In this document: piece by piece, positions 25,387 through 31,399 of the stretch
How the letters are laid out: every line of letters begins with the position of its first letter
Numbering within the stretch: the first letter of the stretch is position 1
DNA from: Anadara kagoshimensis
Taxonomy: Eukaryota > Mollusca > Bivalvia > Arcoida > Arcidae
Assembly (NCBI GenBank): GCA_021292105.1
Contig: CM037865.1
Coordinates: 26,185,027 to 26,249,026, forward strand
Length of the DNA: 64,000 bases
Direction: 5' to 3'
Translations under genes and position numbers: made by a program
The notes under the pieces: generated by a model
The model's input: the letters and a program-made list of their open reading frames with translations, nothing else
The model's database searches: none
What the model was told of the DNA's origin: nothing

Positions 25387-27876
25387 GATATTTCTATTCT
25401 TCAGGAATCTCGTGGAAAGCTTGTAACAAAAGAAGATTTGGAAGATCCAGAAATAGCCAATATGACAGTTACAGGATATAGACAGTAAGTACTTCTCTCT
25501 CTCTATCTCTCTCTCTCTCTCTCTCTCTTGTGTGTGAGCTCTCAGCACAACTCTCTCTCTCTCTCTAAGTACAAAGCTTTCTCTCTAATATTAAACTTAA
25601 TAATTAACTCTAACTTAGCCCAGTTAATTACCACAGCGCTTCATGCTGCATAACGTTGAAACCTACTCAGGATTGATTCTGGTGTAATAAAGTTTGTAGT
25701 TTCTCCAGGCACTCAGGTTTTCTCCACCATCCCAGAACTATTTACCTTGGTATAACTGATAAAATCTTGACTGTGGTTAAAAAAATTTCCAGTCGCTCAA
25801 TCTGAAAAAAATGAAGGAAAATATTCCACAAAAGGTATTATTTTAAAAGATCACTGCTAGCTTATGACATCTTTATTCTAGTTTGGTCTTTACTACTGTG
25901 AAAAGATAGGAAATCTTTTTTATAGAAATACATAACAGTTATTTTGTTAGTTTAAAATTACTACCGAATAAAAGTAGTTTCCCCTAGAAAAAATGACAAA
26001 ATTTCCCAATTAGACCTATAGAATTCCCAAAACAATAGTGATAAACCTACATGTATCTATAAAAATAGATCAAATTATTCCCAATTTAAAAGGCAACAAA
26101 ATCAATGCACAAATTATGTGTAGTGTGTAAAATGTTTAATTATATCATTTTTTCATAACGATGTAAACTGATTTTCCAGTAAAAAAGATTGATGTAAACT
26201 GATTTTCCACCAGCCAATTTTAACCTGTTTCTATCCATTTTCAGGCCTTGTATAATGGTATTTGATTCATTATCAGGAGTGTCAAGATCCAGAATTGTAA
26301 ACATATTGAAAGAGTAAGTGCATATAGCAAGAAATATATTCTTTGTGTTTCAATAATCCTCATTTTAGCTACCACTACGTTAGCTAAGTTGGTAGCATGT
26401 TGGCTTTTTGTATTAGAGGACTTGGATTGGAACCCTGACTGGGTCTGACCAAGATCTGACCAAGACTTCAAAATAGGAAGTGACTGTTCTCTCAACAAGC
26501 ACTGGGCATTTTAAAATGAAAGTTACGGGGTCCTTCAAAAGAGACCTTAAAAACTGATGCCCTGTATCATGACAGACATGGCATGTTAAAAGTGTTCTCT
26601 CTGCACATTGTCATTAGCGCACTGCAAAGGTAAAAATCAACTCTCGAGTGTTCGTGATTGAGGGGAATTTACCCTAGTTAATGTATTGGTTATGTCATTG
26701 AAATACATCACTCAATTTTTGCAACCAAAGAAATCAACCAATATGAAAGGCCTCTTGGCAATACCTATAGAAATTTCAGTGAAACACTGTATGTCTTAAA
26801 GCAAGAGAGATAGATATTAGGGAAGTCAAGTCTGATAAAACATCTGTCTTTTTGACAGTACCAATAAAATTGTTAGCGAAAAACTCTATATGTCTTAAAG
26901 CAAAAGAGATGGATATAGGAAAAATCAAGCCAAATGATATGCACCTTTTTGTGTTACCTAGAGAAATTTCAGAAATTTTGGTGAACAACTGAAGCAAGGG
27001 TATAGAAGCCAATATTTTAGATCAGTTCTATTGTAATAACTACAATTAATTAATAATTTTTTGAAAATGACAGGTATTTACAAGTGGAATGGGCAAAAAA
27101 GAAACAGACTGAGTTGAATTTGAAAGAAAGACTAAGAGGGGGATCCCCAAAAGTACCTCAACAAACTAATTATAGTGATTGTGGAGTTTATGTACTTCAG
27201 TACGTGGAGAGTTTCTTTGAAGTAAGTAATTTACTTGTAACATTGCATATACTGAGTAATGTTTCATTTTCCTGGCATCAAATTTCAAGGTTTGCTGATG
27301 TTCATTGTATTAGGGTTGTTGTCTATAATCTTATTATGTTTCTTGTGCAAATTAAGACTTCATTTGCAGCAGTTTTATTTTCATGGCGATATTTAAAAAA
27401 TAATGACATCTTTGTTTACAAGGATGAATTATATTGTTACATTTTGCAAACAAAAACACATGTACATGTATTGGGGTTTAATAAAATGCCATGTAATCGT
27501 AACCTAGATAACACATGCAATCTGAACTCTGAAGGAAAAACAGAGATCTCAGTGTAGTAGGGGTCCATGAATCAGATTTTACTGTCAGGGTTCTATCAAA
27601 ATTCTGTTTACAAAAAATTTGCATTGCTTTGATATCCTTCAGTAGTTCTTTTGTGAAGCACAGAAAGGCCCTTGCTTTCCAACTTTCGTCCTAAACTTTG
27701 AAGATTTTAAAGTCATTGAATGTTTTTAATTTGTTTTTTTTAAGGATCCAATACAAGATTTTTCTTTCCCAATGAAAAGTCTACAGACGTGGTTCTCTGG
27801 TGAAAGGATAAGACGTAAACGAGAGGAAATAAAAGAACTTATATTGACAATTAGTGAAATACAACACAAGTCATGA
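1..27876 (+). CDS. SENP6: SENP6/SENP7-like SUMO-specific protease, 20 exons traced, 5' end outside window
   Basis: Spliced gene for a SENP6/7-type deSUMOylating cysteine protease, a family that trims poly-SUMO-2/3 chains in the nucleus. Exons: 2-3150, 4369-5651, 8656-8758, 9286-9432, 12361-12446, 13041-13192, 13920-14247, 14779-14957, 16741-16981, 17902-18078, 18732-19086, 19470-19586, 21206-21322, 21760-21852, 23581-24142, 24705-24785, 25405-25484, 26245-26313, 27074-27221, 27745-27876. All junctions are GT-AG and phases agree, giving about 2,530 codons. The C-terminal ULP1 domain has catalytic His (23585-23587, [11 protein letters not shown]), Asp (26264-26266, MVFDSLSG), Gln (27162-27164) and Cys (27180-27182, [18 protein letters not shown]). 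The motif [17 protein letters not shown] is nearly diagnostic for SENP6/7. SENP6 versus SENP7 cannot be settled here. A frameshift pair near 1825 and 2030 breaks exon 1. The start codon lies left of the window. Confidence 0.9.
2..3150 (+). CDS. SENP6: SENP6-like exon 1 (partial): tryptophan-rich repetitive N-terminal region
   Basis: Open from the left edge, so this exon or the gene starts earlier. The encoded region is hydrophilic and disordered-looking, rich in Q, E, R, K and N, with a tryptophan about every 10-25 residues in motifs such as NWQQ, NWQ, DWQ, HWQ and DWP. Residues encoded by about 945-2420 form 13 repeats of about 35-45 aa with the core [19 protein letters not shown] followed by an acidic run. 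The end is less repetitive and acidic ([11 protein letters not shown]). The donor GTAAGT at 3151 splits a codon (GA/A) that joins in phase to the acceptor at 4369. That link is what assigns this exon to the protease gene. I know of no described domain for it. Reading is broken between about 1825 and 2030 (see findings). Confidence 0.75.
945..2420 (+). repeat. Coding minisatellite, 13 units of about 110-130 bp (LPESRPGF repeats)
   Basis: Direct tandem repetition seen at DNA and protein level. Each unit encodes LPE-RPGF-P, then RRE-DKNWQ, then a variable acidic E-run and W. Units differ by indels mostly in multiples of three, except two indels (5 nt near 1825, 1 nt near 2030) that disrupt the frame. 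Confidence 0.9.
3612..3862. repeat. Tandem repeat, 64 bp x about 4
   Basis: The block containing AAGTATTTACATTGGTTTA and GAGAGCAACAAGAGGCGAAA recurs at exact 64-bp spacing (the AAGTATT core at 3614, 3678, 3742 and 3806). Copies 2-4 are almost identical, copy 1 slightly diverged. It lies in intron 1. Confidence 0.9.
4152..4323. mobile_element. Degenerate MITE of the CAGTAAAAC family
   Basis: Starts TA-CAGTAAAAC and ends GGTTCTACTG-TA, so it has imperfect inverted ends flanked by TA. The interior (GGGACTTGAAAATACTGTGGC, TCATTATAACAAGG) matches the two better copies at 6429-6615 and 15896-16082. Confidence 0.6.
4369..5651 (+). CDS. SENP6: SENP6-like exon 2: RG/P-rich disordered region
   Basis: Continues in frame from exon 1 ([18 protein letters not shown]). 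It encodes basic, proline- and glycine-arginine-rich sequence ([19 protein letters not shown]) of the kind often found in RNA-binding disordered tails, then a Ser/Thr/Glu-rich acidic stretch. The end is more ordered-looking ([21 protein letters not shown]). The donor GTAAGT at 5652 leaves one base of a codon, completed at 8656. No catalytic function is seen. Confidence 0.85.
5772..5969. mobile_element. MITE family B, copy 1 (about 200 bp)
   Basis: Inverted ends: AATGGGGTTCGCCGCTGTAC on the left, and GTATGACGGCAAACCCCATT on the right, which is close to its reverse complement. Inner sequence (TTGGAA-ATGT, GGAAATAAGTGTTT) recurs at about 24152-24345 and 31191-31394. Confidence 0.65.
6024..6399. 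mobile_element. Decayed hAT-like non-autonomous element
   Basis: Begins CAGGGTTAGCTCTGGC and ends AAAGCTAACCCCG, an inverted pair with the CAGGG start typical of hAT ends. The interior has GGAGCCAA and TTAGCCAA motifs in both halves. No target duplication is recognised, so this is tentative. Confidence 0.4.
6429..6615. mobile_element. pogo/Tc1-type MITE, 187 bp, copy 1
   Basis: Inverted ends CAGTAAAACCTC ... GAGGTTTTACTG, flanked on both sides by TA (6427-6428 and 6616-6617), the hallmark of Tc1/mariner/pogo insertion. A second copy of identical length lies in the opposite orientation at 15896-16082. Confidence 0.8.
8656..8758 (+). CDS. SENP6: SENP6-like exon 3
   Basis: Acceptor TTTTCAG, phase 2 entry, encodes [19 protein letters not shown] and on to HMTQNR. 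Gly/Asn-rich linker. Donor GTTTGT at 8759 is weaker than the consensus. Supported by phase and by the exon 4 junction. Confidence 0.7.
9286..9432 (+). CDS. SENP6: SENP6-like exon 4
   Basis: Acceptor ATTTCAG, donor GTATGT. Encodes [16 protein letters not shown] to KPSAILTR. The two-base remainder at its end is completed by the first base of exon 5. Confidence 0.75.
9511..11690 (+). mobile_element. Bivalve interspersed repeat with hairpin ends and internal satellite
   Basis: Starts AGCTCACCTGAGCC AAA GGCTCAGATGAGCT, a hairpin, followed by (CCGTCGT)n, and ends CAGGTGAGCGTTAAGGCCCA TGGGCCTCTTG, which contains a GGCCCATGGGCC palindrome. These ends are familiar from many bivalve genomes. The interior has nine 145-bp tandem units. 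No coding capacity is seen. A reverse-oriented fragment of the same element recurs at about 46978-47560 and in each copy of the BTB-locus repeat. The superfamily is uncertain. Confidence 0.75.
10125..11450. repeat. Satellite-like array, 145 bp x about 9
   Basis: AATTATCTCAAAAACTATAA recurs at 10211, 10356, 10501, 10646, 10791, 10936 (one substitution), 11081, 11226 and about 11369, i.e. an exact 145-bp period for eight steps. Each unit carries AAAGGTCAAGGTCATAG. Confidence 0.95.
12361..12446 (+). CDS. SENP6: SENP6-like exon 5 with possible SIM
   Basis: Encodes [20 protein letters not shown]. The hydrophobic core VTTIIVD next to Asp resembles a SUMO-interacting motif, but the acidic flank is weak. 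Donor GTAATA leaves one base. Confidence 0.7.
13041..13192 (+). CDS. SENP6: SENP6-like exon 6 with putative NLS
   Basis: Acceptor CTTTTCAG. Encodes a Ser-rich then Gln/Glu-rich stretch ending in [15 protein letters not shown] is a plausible monopartite nuclear localisation signal, fitting the nuclear location of SENP6/7. Ends in phase 0 at GTAAAG. Confidence 0.75.
13213..13460. mobile_element. Possible MITE relic
   Basis: Begins CAGTAAAACCTTCATATAAA and carries repeated ATGGTCTT(T)ATA segments, but I found no convincing right end. Recorded as a weak candidate only. Confidence 0.25.
13690..13875 (+). mobile_element. tRNA-derived SINE remnant
   Basis: Contains GGGGTTCAAACTC (B-box-like), CTGGTCTGACCAAGACT, and the tail GATATAAGTGAAATATTCTTG. 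The same order is found in the copies at about 20640 and 26373. Confidence 0.55.
13920..14247 (+). CDS. SENP6: SENP6-like exon 7: CxxC-CxxC zinc-ribbon-like motif
   Basis: Acceptor TTTTTCAG and donor GTGAGT at 14248. It encodes [10 protein letters not shown] ... [15 protein letters not shown], two CxxC knuckles 9 residues apart, the spacing of a small zinc ribbon. The rest is basic ([20 protein letters not shown]). Such a motif would be expected to bind zinc and possibly a protein or ubiquitin/SUMO partner. I do not know it as a described SENP6 feature. Confidence 0.8.
14779..14957 (+). CDS. SENP6: SENP6-like exon 8 with canonical SUMO-interacting motif
   Basis: Encodes [12 protein letters not shown] at its start: a hydrophobic V-x-I core followed by phosphorylatable Ser and acidic residues, the classic SIM layout. 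Then Ser/Ala-rich linker. Starts with two codon bases, ends in phase 0 at GTAATC. Confidence 0.8.
15055..15320 (+). mobile_element. tRNA-derived SINE (family 2) remnant
   Basis: Contains GATCCTAGTGTGAGAAAGTG, GAAGGTCCATTGTTTTCTC, CCATCCCAGAAC and AGTATAAGTGAAAGAATCTTG in the order shared with copies at about 17365, 19650, 23148 and 33255. A second 3' piece follows at about 15410-15500. Confidence 0.55.
15896..16082. mobile_element. pogo/Tc1-type MITE, 187 bp, copy 2 (inverted)
   Basis: Same 187-bp element as 6429-6615 in reverse orientation: CAGTAAAACCTTGATTCATC ... GAGGTTTTAATG, with flanking TA at 15894-15895 and 16083-16084. The interior GGCGTTATAAAGGGGTTTGG matches the other copy's reverse strand. 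Confidence 0.8.
16741..16981 (+). CDS. SENP6: SENP6-like exon 9: start of SENP6/7 internal domain
   Basis: Acceptor TTTCTTTAG. Encodes [20 protein letters not shown] ... [25 protein letters not shown]. The IRIGSLR-EP-SDG pattern matches the region just before the protease in SENP6/7. The first codon is ATG but is internal, since exon 8 joins in phase 0. Donor GTAAGT at 16982. Confidence 0.85.
17365..17590 (+). mobile_element. tRNA-derived SINE (family 2) remnant
   Basis: GGTGGTTCTAAAG head, AATCCCACTCTGGCAGATCC, then TAGTGTGGAAAAGTTTGTC, GAAGGTCC, CCACCATCTCAGAACTGACT and AGTATAAGTGAAAGA. Confidence 0.5.
17902..18078 (+). CDS. SENP6: SENP6-like exon 10: SENP6/7 internal domain continued
   Basis: Acceptor ATTTTGTAG. 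Encodes [34 protein letters not shown]. The C-x-x-C followed by (V/I)IF-(R/Q)TTP is a conserved SENP6/7 segment upstream of the catalytic domain. Donor GTAATG. Confidence 0.85.
18110..18490. repeat. Degenerate short tandem repeat (CATACATTTACACATGTTTT)n
   Basis: Irregular array of about 20-25-bp units with core CATACATTTGCACATGTTTT in intron 10. The ORF over it is a by-product of the repeat. Confidence 0.8.
18732..19086 (+). CDS. SENP6: SENP6-like exon 11: linker before protease domain
   Basis: Acceptor CTTTTTCAG. Encodes [20 protein letters not shown], an apparently helical segment, then an acidic linker ending [16 protein letters not shown]. Phases fit exons 10 and 12. Donor GTATGT at 19087. 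Confidence 0.8.
19470..19586 (+). CDS. SENP6: SENP6-like exon 12: start of ULP1 protease domain
   Basis: Encodes [20 protein letters not shown] and [20 protein letters not shown]. The [17 protein letters not shown] motif is the conserved N-terminal edge of the ULP1/C48 peptidase fold. Confidence 0.92.
19655..20000 (+). mobile_element. Two adjacent SINE family 2 remnants
   Basis: TGGGGGAGTGCTCTAAAGTG head with TTTGAATTCCAATCAGGGC, CCAGAACTGACTTCCTTGAT, AGAAGTGGAAGAAGAGGC. A second head near 19910 (GAGGGAGTGGTCTGAAGTGC) has AATCAGACATATCCTAGTGT. Confidence 0.5.
20080..20330 (+). mobile_element. 3' end of the RT retroelement, + strand
   Basis: TCCAGGATTGCCCTGGATAT encodes the [12 protein letters not shown] C-terminal end of the RT protein. 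It is followed by the tail GTAGCTAGCTAAACAGGAGG and by GGACATGGACTAGTATGTTT. The reverse complement of the same tail is at 61469-61640 and 34065-34230. Confidence 0.6.
20640..21030 (+). mobile_element. tRNA-derived SINE with (AATC)n tail
   Basis: Head CTGGTTAGTAATGTGCTCGG with B box GGGTTCGAATCCC at about 20688, then the body shared with other copies (CAAGCACTCAGCATTTA, AGAGACCTTAAAAACCAATG), ending in about 17 AATC units (20958-21026). Confidence 0.75.
21206..21322 (+). CDS. SENP6: SENP6-like exon 13: ULP1 domain
   Basis: Encodes [38 protein letters not shown], matching the HIFSSFFYKRL segment of SENP6/7. Acceptor TTTTAG, donor GTAAGT at 21323. Confidence 0.92.
21760..21852 (+). CDS. SENP6: SENP6-like exon 14: ULP1 domain
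   Basis: Encodes [27 protein letters not shown], the conserved RHxRVKTWTRHVDIF-KDFIFVP strand before the catalytic His. Donor GTAAGT at 21853. Confidence 0.92.
21998..22873. mobile_element. hAT-like non-autonomous element, 876 bp
   Basis: Perfect inverted ends CAGGGCTCCAAGT ... ACTTGGAGCCCTG, the CAGGG start being typical of hAT elements. TGATATA occurs on both sides. A related unoccupied copy of the flanking sequence lies at about 23025-23090 (GATAGTTAGCGTAAATAACT ... TTGATATAAATAAAGGAATC), which shows where the insertion happened. No transposase is recognised inside. Confidence 0.7.
23148..23285 (+). mobile_element. tRNA-derived SINE (family 2) remnant
   Basis: A-box-like head CTCGGTGGCTGAGTCTTCTT AAGC, then AAGATTCCCACTCTGGGC and CCCAGTGTGAGAAAGTCTGT. 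The head resembles a Ser/Leu-type tRNA 5' half. Confidence 0.6.
23581..24142 (+). CDS. SENP6: SENP6-like exon 15: catalytic His and polyglutamine insert
   Basis: Begins [14 protein letters not shown], giving the catalytic His (23585-23587). It then encodes a loop insert: a short S/P/E-rich stretch and a Q-dominated run of about 110 residues (23755-24085) with K, E and P interruptions. SENP6 and SENP7 are known for long insertions that split the catalytic domain, so the position fits, but the polyQ content looks lineage-specific. I place the end at ETG with donor GTTAGT (24143), because that phase joins exon 16. Confidence 0.88.
23755..24085. repeat. CAG/CAA-rich coding microsatellite
   Basis: Interrupted CAA/CAG run encoding glutamine inside the protease domain. 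Mixed CAA and CAG codons should make it more stable than a pure CAG tract. Confidence 0.9.
24152..24345. mobile_element. MITE family B, copy 2
   Basis: AATGGTATTTGCTGCTATAC CACATGAACGATACCTC at the left and GAAAGTATCACATGGCAC at the right. The inner segment matches 5772-5969. It starts about 10 bases after the exon 15 donor. Confidence 0.5.
24705..24785 (+). CDS. SENP6: SENP6-like exon 16
   Basis: Encodes [20 protein letters not shown] and SARYFSK, still in the inserted loop. Phase 0 in and out. Acceptor TTTTGTAG, donor GTATGT. Confidence 0.8.
25325..25385. repeat. Poly-A tract
   Basis: About 60 bases almost purely A just upstream of the exon 17 acceptor. It may be the tail of an inserted retroposon or simple slippage. 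Confidence 0.9.
25405..25484 (+). CDS. SENP6: SENP6-like exon 17
   Basis: Encodes [20 protein letters not shown] and TVTGYRQ, ending the loop. Acceptor TCTTCAG, donor GTAAGT at 25485. Completed in phase by exon 18. Confidence 0.85.
25496..25567. repeat. CT microsatellite
   Basis: Two (CT)n blocks separated by TTGTGTGTGAGCTCTCAGCA, immediately after the exon 17 donor. Pyrimidine-rich DNA in this place could influence splicing. Confidence 0.9.
26245..26313 (+). CDS. SENP6: SENP6-like exon 18: catalytic Asp
   Basis: Encodes [23 protein letters not shown]. The Asp (26264-26266) in I-VFDSL is the second member of the catalytic triad. Donor GTAAGT at 26314. Confidence 0.93.
26373..26645 (+). mobile_element. 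tRNA-derived SINE
   Basis: A box in CCACTACGTTAGCTAAGTTG GTAGC, degenerate B box GGATTGGAACCCTGA, then TCTGACCAAGACTTCAAAAT and the body shared with the minus-strand SINE array at 54395-55262. Confidence 0.7.
27074..27221 (+). CDS. SENP6: SENP6-like exon 19: catalytic Gln and Cys
   Basis: Encodes [14 protein letters not shown] to [29 protein letters not shown]. The nucleophile Cys is at 27180-27182 and the oxyanion-hole Gln six residues earlier (27162-27164). Both are intact, so an active protease is predicted. Confidence 0.95.
27745..27876 (+). CDS. SENP6: SENP6-like exon 20: C-terminus
   Basis: Acceptor TTTTTTTAAG (an AAG rather than CAG or TAG acceptor). Encodes [34 protein letters not shown] and ends ISEIQHKS with TGA at 27874-27876. 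The W-F-x-x-x-R-I-x-x-KREEI ending matches SENP6/7. Confidence 0.93.
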   Translation, partial: DPIQDFSFPMKSLQTWFSGERIRRKREEIKELILTISEIQHKS

Positions 27877-29080
27877 CACTGACTTCTTAAAATATAGACA
27901 TCAGGGAGACTTACACATAACTTTTCATTGGAATTGTGGTTAAGTAAGGTGGAATGAAGGAAAAATCCATCCACAGATATGAGAACTGTTATGCTCAGGG
28001 ATTTGGGATCAAGGAAATGGAAAGTAAACGTTTTTTTCAGTGATCATGATTTATGTTGTATTTCAGTGAAATTTAGATTTATGATATCATTTCCATTAAG
28101 AATTTTAGCTCTGTTCTGAGAAAAATCAAGGAAGGTAAAACAAAATAAAGTAAAAGAAAAACCAAGAGAAAACAGTCATAGTTACACAAACAAATTGGGA
28201 CAGATACTTTTATAAGATGAGGGCAGAACTGGAGTACATGTATATTTATTTTTGAGTATGATTGTACTTGTATTATTTCAGTAAGGGTTGTCAGATTTCA
28301 TTTAAATTATAAGATGACGAACACGATCTGATCAGAATAAATTTGTTTTGTCTAAATAGAAATGGAAAGGCCTCAATTTTAGCAGTGTTCATTCTTGAGG
28401 GTCATGGGGGGCATTGATCCCCTTTTTGCCAGAGGACCTTGTTGCTAATACTTTAGTGGACCATATTCAATATAAAGTGTGAATACAAACATATTGATGG
28501 TATGGTGTTTTGGAGGAATGTTTTTGAAAATCCTAGATTGAATATTGGTCTTGTGTAACAGGGAACTCGGGACAGGTGGTCGAAACAATGTCTAATGTTT
28601 GTGCTTGTATGTGGTAATAATGAATAATCAAACAATTGGTATATATAAATTATTCATTGTCTGTCCAACCAAAATGATATCATATTGAAGATGAGATGTT
28701 TAAAGTGATATAAATTTCTGATTTTTGAATGTGATTAAAACAAGGGTTATGAATGATATTTGAATTTGTTGACAATATGTTTGATGAAAAAATGGGAGAT
28801 GTAAAATTGTATTTTTGTTAGAAATAAAATTCCTGGCATGAATCAGAAATCAGGTGCTGATTCCAAATAAAAGGATATACTGGTGTTTACTTGTGTTAAT
28901 ATGAAGAATTGTTACAGACTGCAACAATATGACGAATTCGAATCTTGGAATGTAAATATGTTGTGCTATAATACTGAATATTACATAATATTTAAAATAA
29001 AACAATTTGTTCATGGATTTGTGTTATTATGTATTAATGATGTATACTGTATATATTTGTGTGCATCTCAAAAAATATAG
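27877..29080 (+). promoter_or_regulatory. Probable 3' UTR with several poly(A) signals
   Basis: AATAAA hexamers on the + strand at 28336, 28823, 28866 and 28996. Which one is used cannot be told. No other gene is seen here. Confidence 0.4.
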
Positions 29081-29149
29081 GTCGGTGCTGTTTTGACTCG
29101 GAACCAAGAGATGTTCACAATTCGTTATAACAATTACTATGACTCAGTA

Positions 29150-29745
29150 AAAAATGTGGAACTTCTGTGGAAGGATACAGCAGAGGTGAACAGGTCATTA
29201 TAACATTTATTAATGGATGTGGAACTTCTTTGGAAGGATACAACTGATGTGACAGTTCATTATGACAATTTATAAATTGGATGTGGAACTTGTGTGAAAG
29301 GATACAATGGATGTTAACAGTTCATTATAACGTTTATTTATGGATGTGCAACTTGAGTGGAAGAACATAACGGATGTGAACAGTTCTTTTTAACGTTTGT
29401 GGAACTTGTGTGGATGGATACAACAGATGTTTACAGTTCATTATAACAGTTTTTAAACGGATGTAGAACTTGTTTGGAAGGATATAATGGATGTAAATAG
29501 TTCACATCTTGATAGTATATTAAAGCAAGTGGAACTTGTGTGGATGTGAACAGTTCATTATAACAGTTTAATTATTAGTGGAAGTGGAACTTGTGTTGAA
29601 GGATACAACTGATGTGAACAGTTCATTATAATGTTTATAAATGGATGTGGAACTTGTTTGGAAGGATACAACAGATGTGAACAGTTCATTATAATGTTTA
29701 TAAATGGATGTGGAACTTGTGTGGAAGGATACATACATGCAGATA
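29150..29745. repeat. Tandem repeat, about 65 bp x 9
   Basis: Imperfect units with core GTGGAACTTGTGTGGAAGGA TACAAC-GATGTGAACAGTT CATTATAA. Spacing varies between about 55 and 66 bp. The ORFs here are by-products. Confidence 0.85.
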
Positions 29746-30039
29746 AATAATTAGTGATTATGTCCAAAGTTTACATTCACATATTGCAATGATACCAATA
29801 TCATGCACATTTCAAACATGCGATTTAGTAGTACTGTATTGAATGGATGATTTTCTGAAGTTAAATCAGGGATAAATTTGCTATTTTCTGATCCAAACTA
29901 TGATATCATGTGCAACCTTCATCAGTGTTCAATTTTCCACAAAAGGAAATCTTCATACATGTATAATGAGCGTGAAGGAATTGAATTATTTTGTGGTTTA
30001 GGATTAGATATATTGTAAGATTGACATTAGTATTTAGTT

Positions 30040-30495
30040 TGGTTCTAAGATTTGAATTGCGAACACAAGTTAATATTAAGCTCGGTATTAAGGTTGAAAT
30101 AGGGAACACTAAGACTGGTATAAAGATTCGAATTTGGAACACAAGTTGGTATTAAGATTGGTATTAAGATTGGAATACAGAACACAAGCCAGTATTGAGC
30201 TAGATATTAAGATTTGAATAGGGAGCACAAACCAGTATTGAGCTTGGTATTAAGATTGGACTTCGGAACACAAGCCAGTATTGAGCTTGGTATTAAGATT
30301 GGACTTCAGAACACAAGCCAGTATTGAGCTTGGTATTAAGATTGGACTTCGGAACACAAGCCAGTGTTGAGTTTGGTATTAAGATTGGACTTCCGAACAC
30401 AAGCCAGTATTGAGCTTGGTTTTAAGATTGGAATTCGGAACACAAGCCAGCATTGACCTGGGTTTAAGATTTGAAATTAAAAACACAAGTTAGTA
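30040..30495. repeat. Tandem repeat, 43 bp x about 10
   Basis: Core GGAACACAAGCCAGTATTGA GCTTGGTATTAAGATTGGAC TTC. Unit starts at 30265, 30308, 30351, 30394 and 30437 are exactly 43 bp apart. Outer units are more diverged. Confidence 0.9.
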
Positions 30496-30499
30496 TTAA

Positions 30500-31190
30500 G
30501 CTATGTTCCAAGTCAACAGTTAAGTAGTTGTAAGCAAATTATGATGGGAAAAGACCACAAAAATAAAAATAGACCACAACAATGGGAAAAGGCCATAAAA
30601 AGGGAAAATATAAGTTTTTTTCATTAAGAATCATGCATTTTGAAAGGAACATAGAACTACCTCATCTTGAATATATCATATGTATAGTATTTATGATGAG
30701 GAGAAAAAAAAATGATCTGATAAAATTGTTAATTTTTGATTAATTACCTACTGAATTAGCATAGATATTAACCAATTTTGTAGTCAGCAGTAAACTGATA
30801 CATGATGAATTCCCACTGAAAATTGCATTAATTTCTGCAATTAAAGTATTTTGTTGTGGGAAAAAATTGGTTTCTCTGACATGGATATTGCTGGCCATAT
30901 AGTTTTGTAAAATTGAAGAATGTGTGTTGGATCATCATCATTCAGTGTGTATTGGATACACAATTTATTGTTACTAATGGTTACATTTATGATTGTATTA
31001 CAATTAAGTTATACTTCAGTTTGACTGAAATTTCAAGGTTTTGTAAATAAAATGAAAATTTTTTGTTCATACAATGGTTAAAAACACAATTTATTTTTAC
31101 AATTTATGTAATGGTTAATAATTATGATTAAAATATTAATATTATATGGCATAAGGTATAGGTTTAGCTCTGGGCTTCACCAATACCACT
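30500..31190. other. No feature recognised
   Basis: AT-rich sequence without a convincing ORF or repeat. Confidence 0.6.
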
Positions 31191-31394
31191 AATGGGATTC
31201 GCCCCTGTACCATGTGATCAACACCCCTTAACAGTTGAGTTATGTTTTGGAAAATGTTTTGGTCAGCAATTCCCAAAATAGTGCTGTTTAAAGGGGAAAA
31301 CTAAGCCGATATGATTCCATATCTAATGGAAATAATTGCTCTGCACAAGTGTAAGGGTTATTGGAGTGGTACAGCGGAGAATCTCGTTATGATT
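31191..31394. mobile_element. MITE family B, copy 3
   Basis: Left end AATGGGATTCGCCCCTGTAC CATGTGATCA. Right end GGAGTGGTACAGCGGAGAAT CTC is its approximate reverse complement. Inner TCTAATGGAAATAATTGCTC aligns with the GGAAATAAGTG segment of the other copies. Confidence 0.55.
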
Positions 31395-31399
31395 TCTTT

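Noticed and set aside
29558..29767. Minus-strand ORF with repeated PSTQVPHPFINI
   Set aside because: Product of the 65-bp tandem repeat read on the reverse strand.
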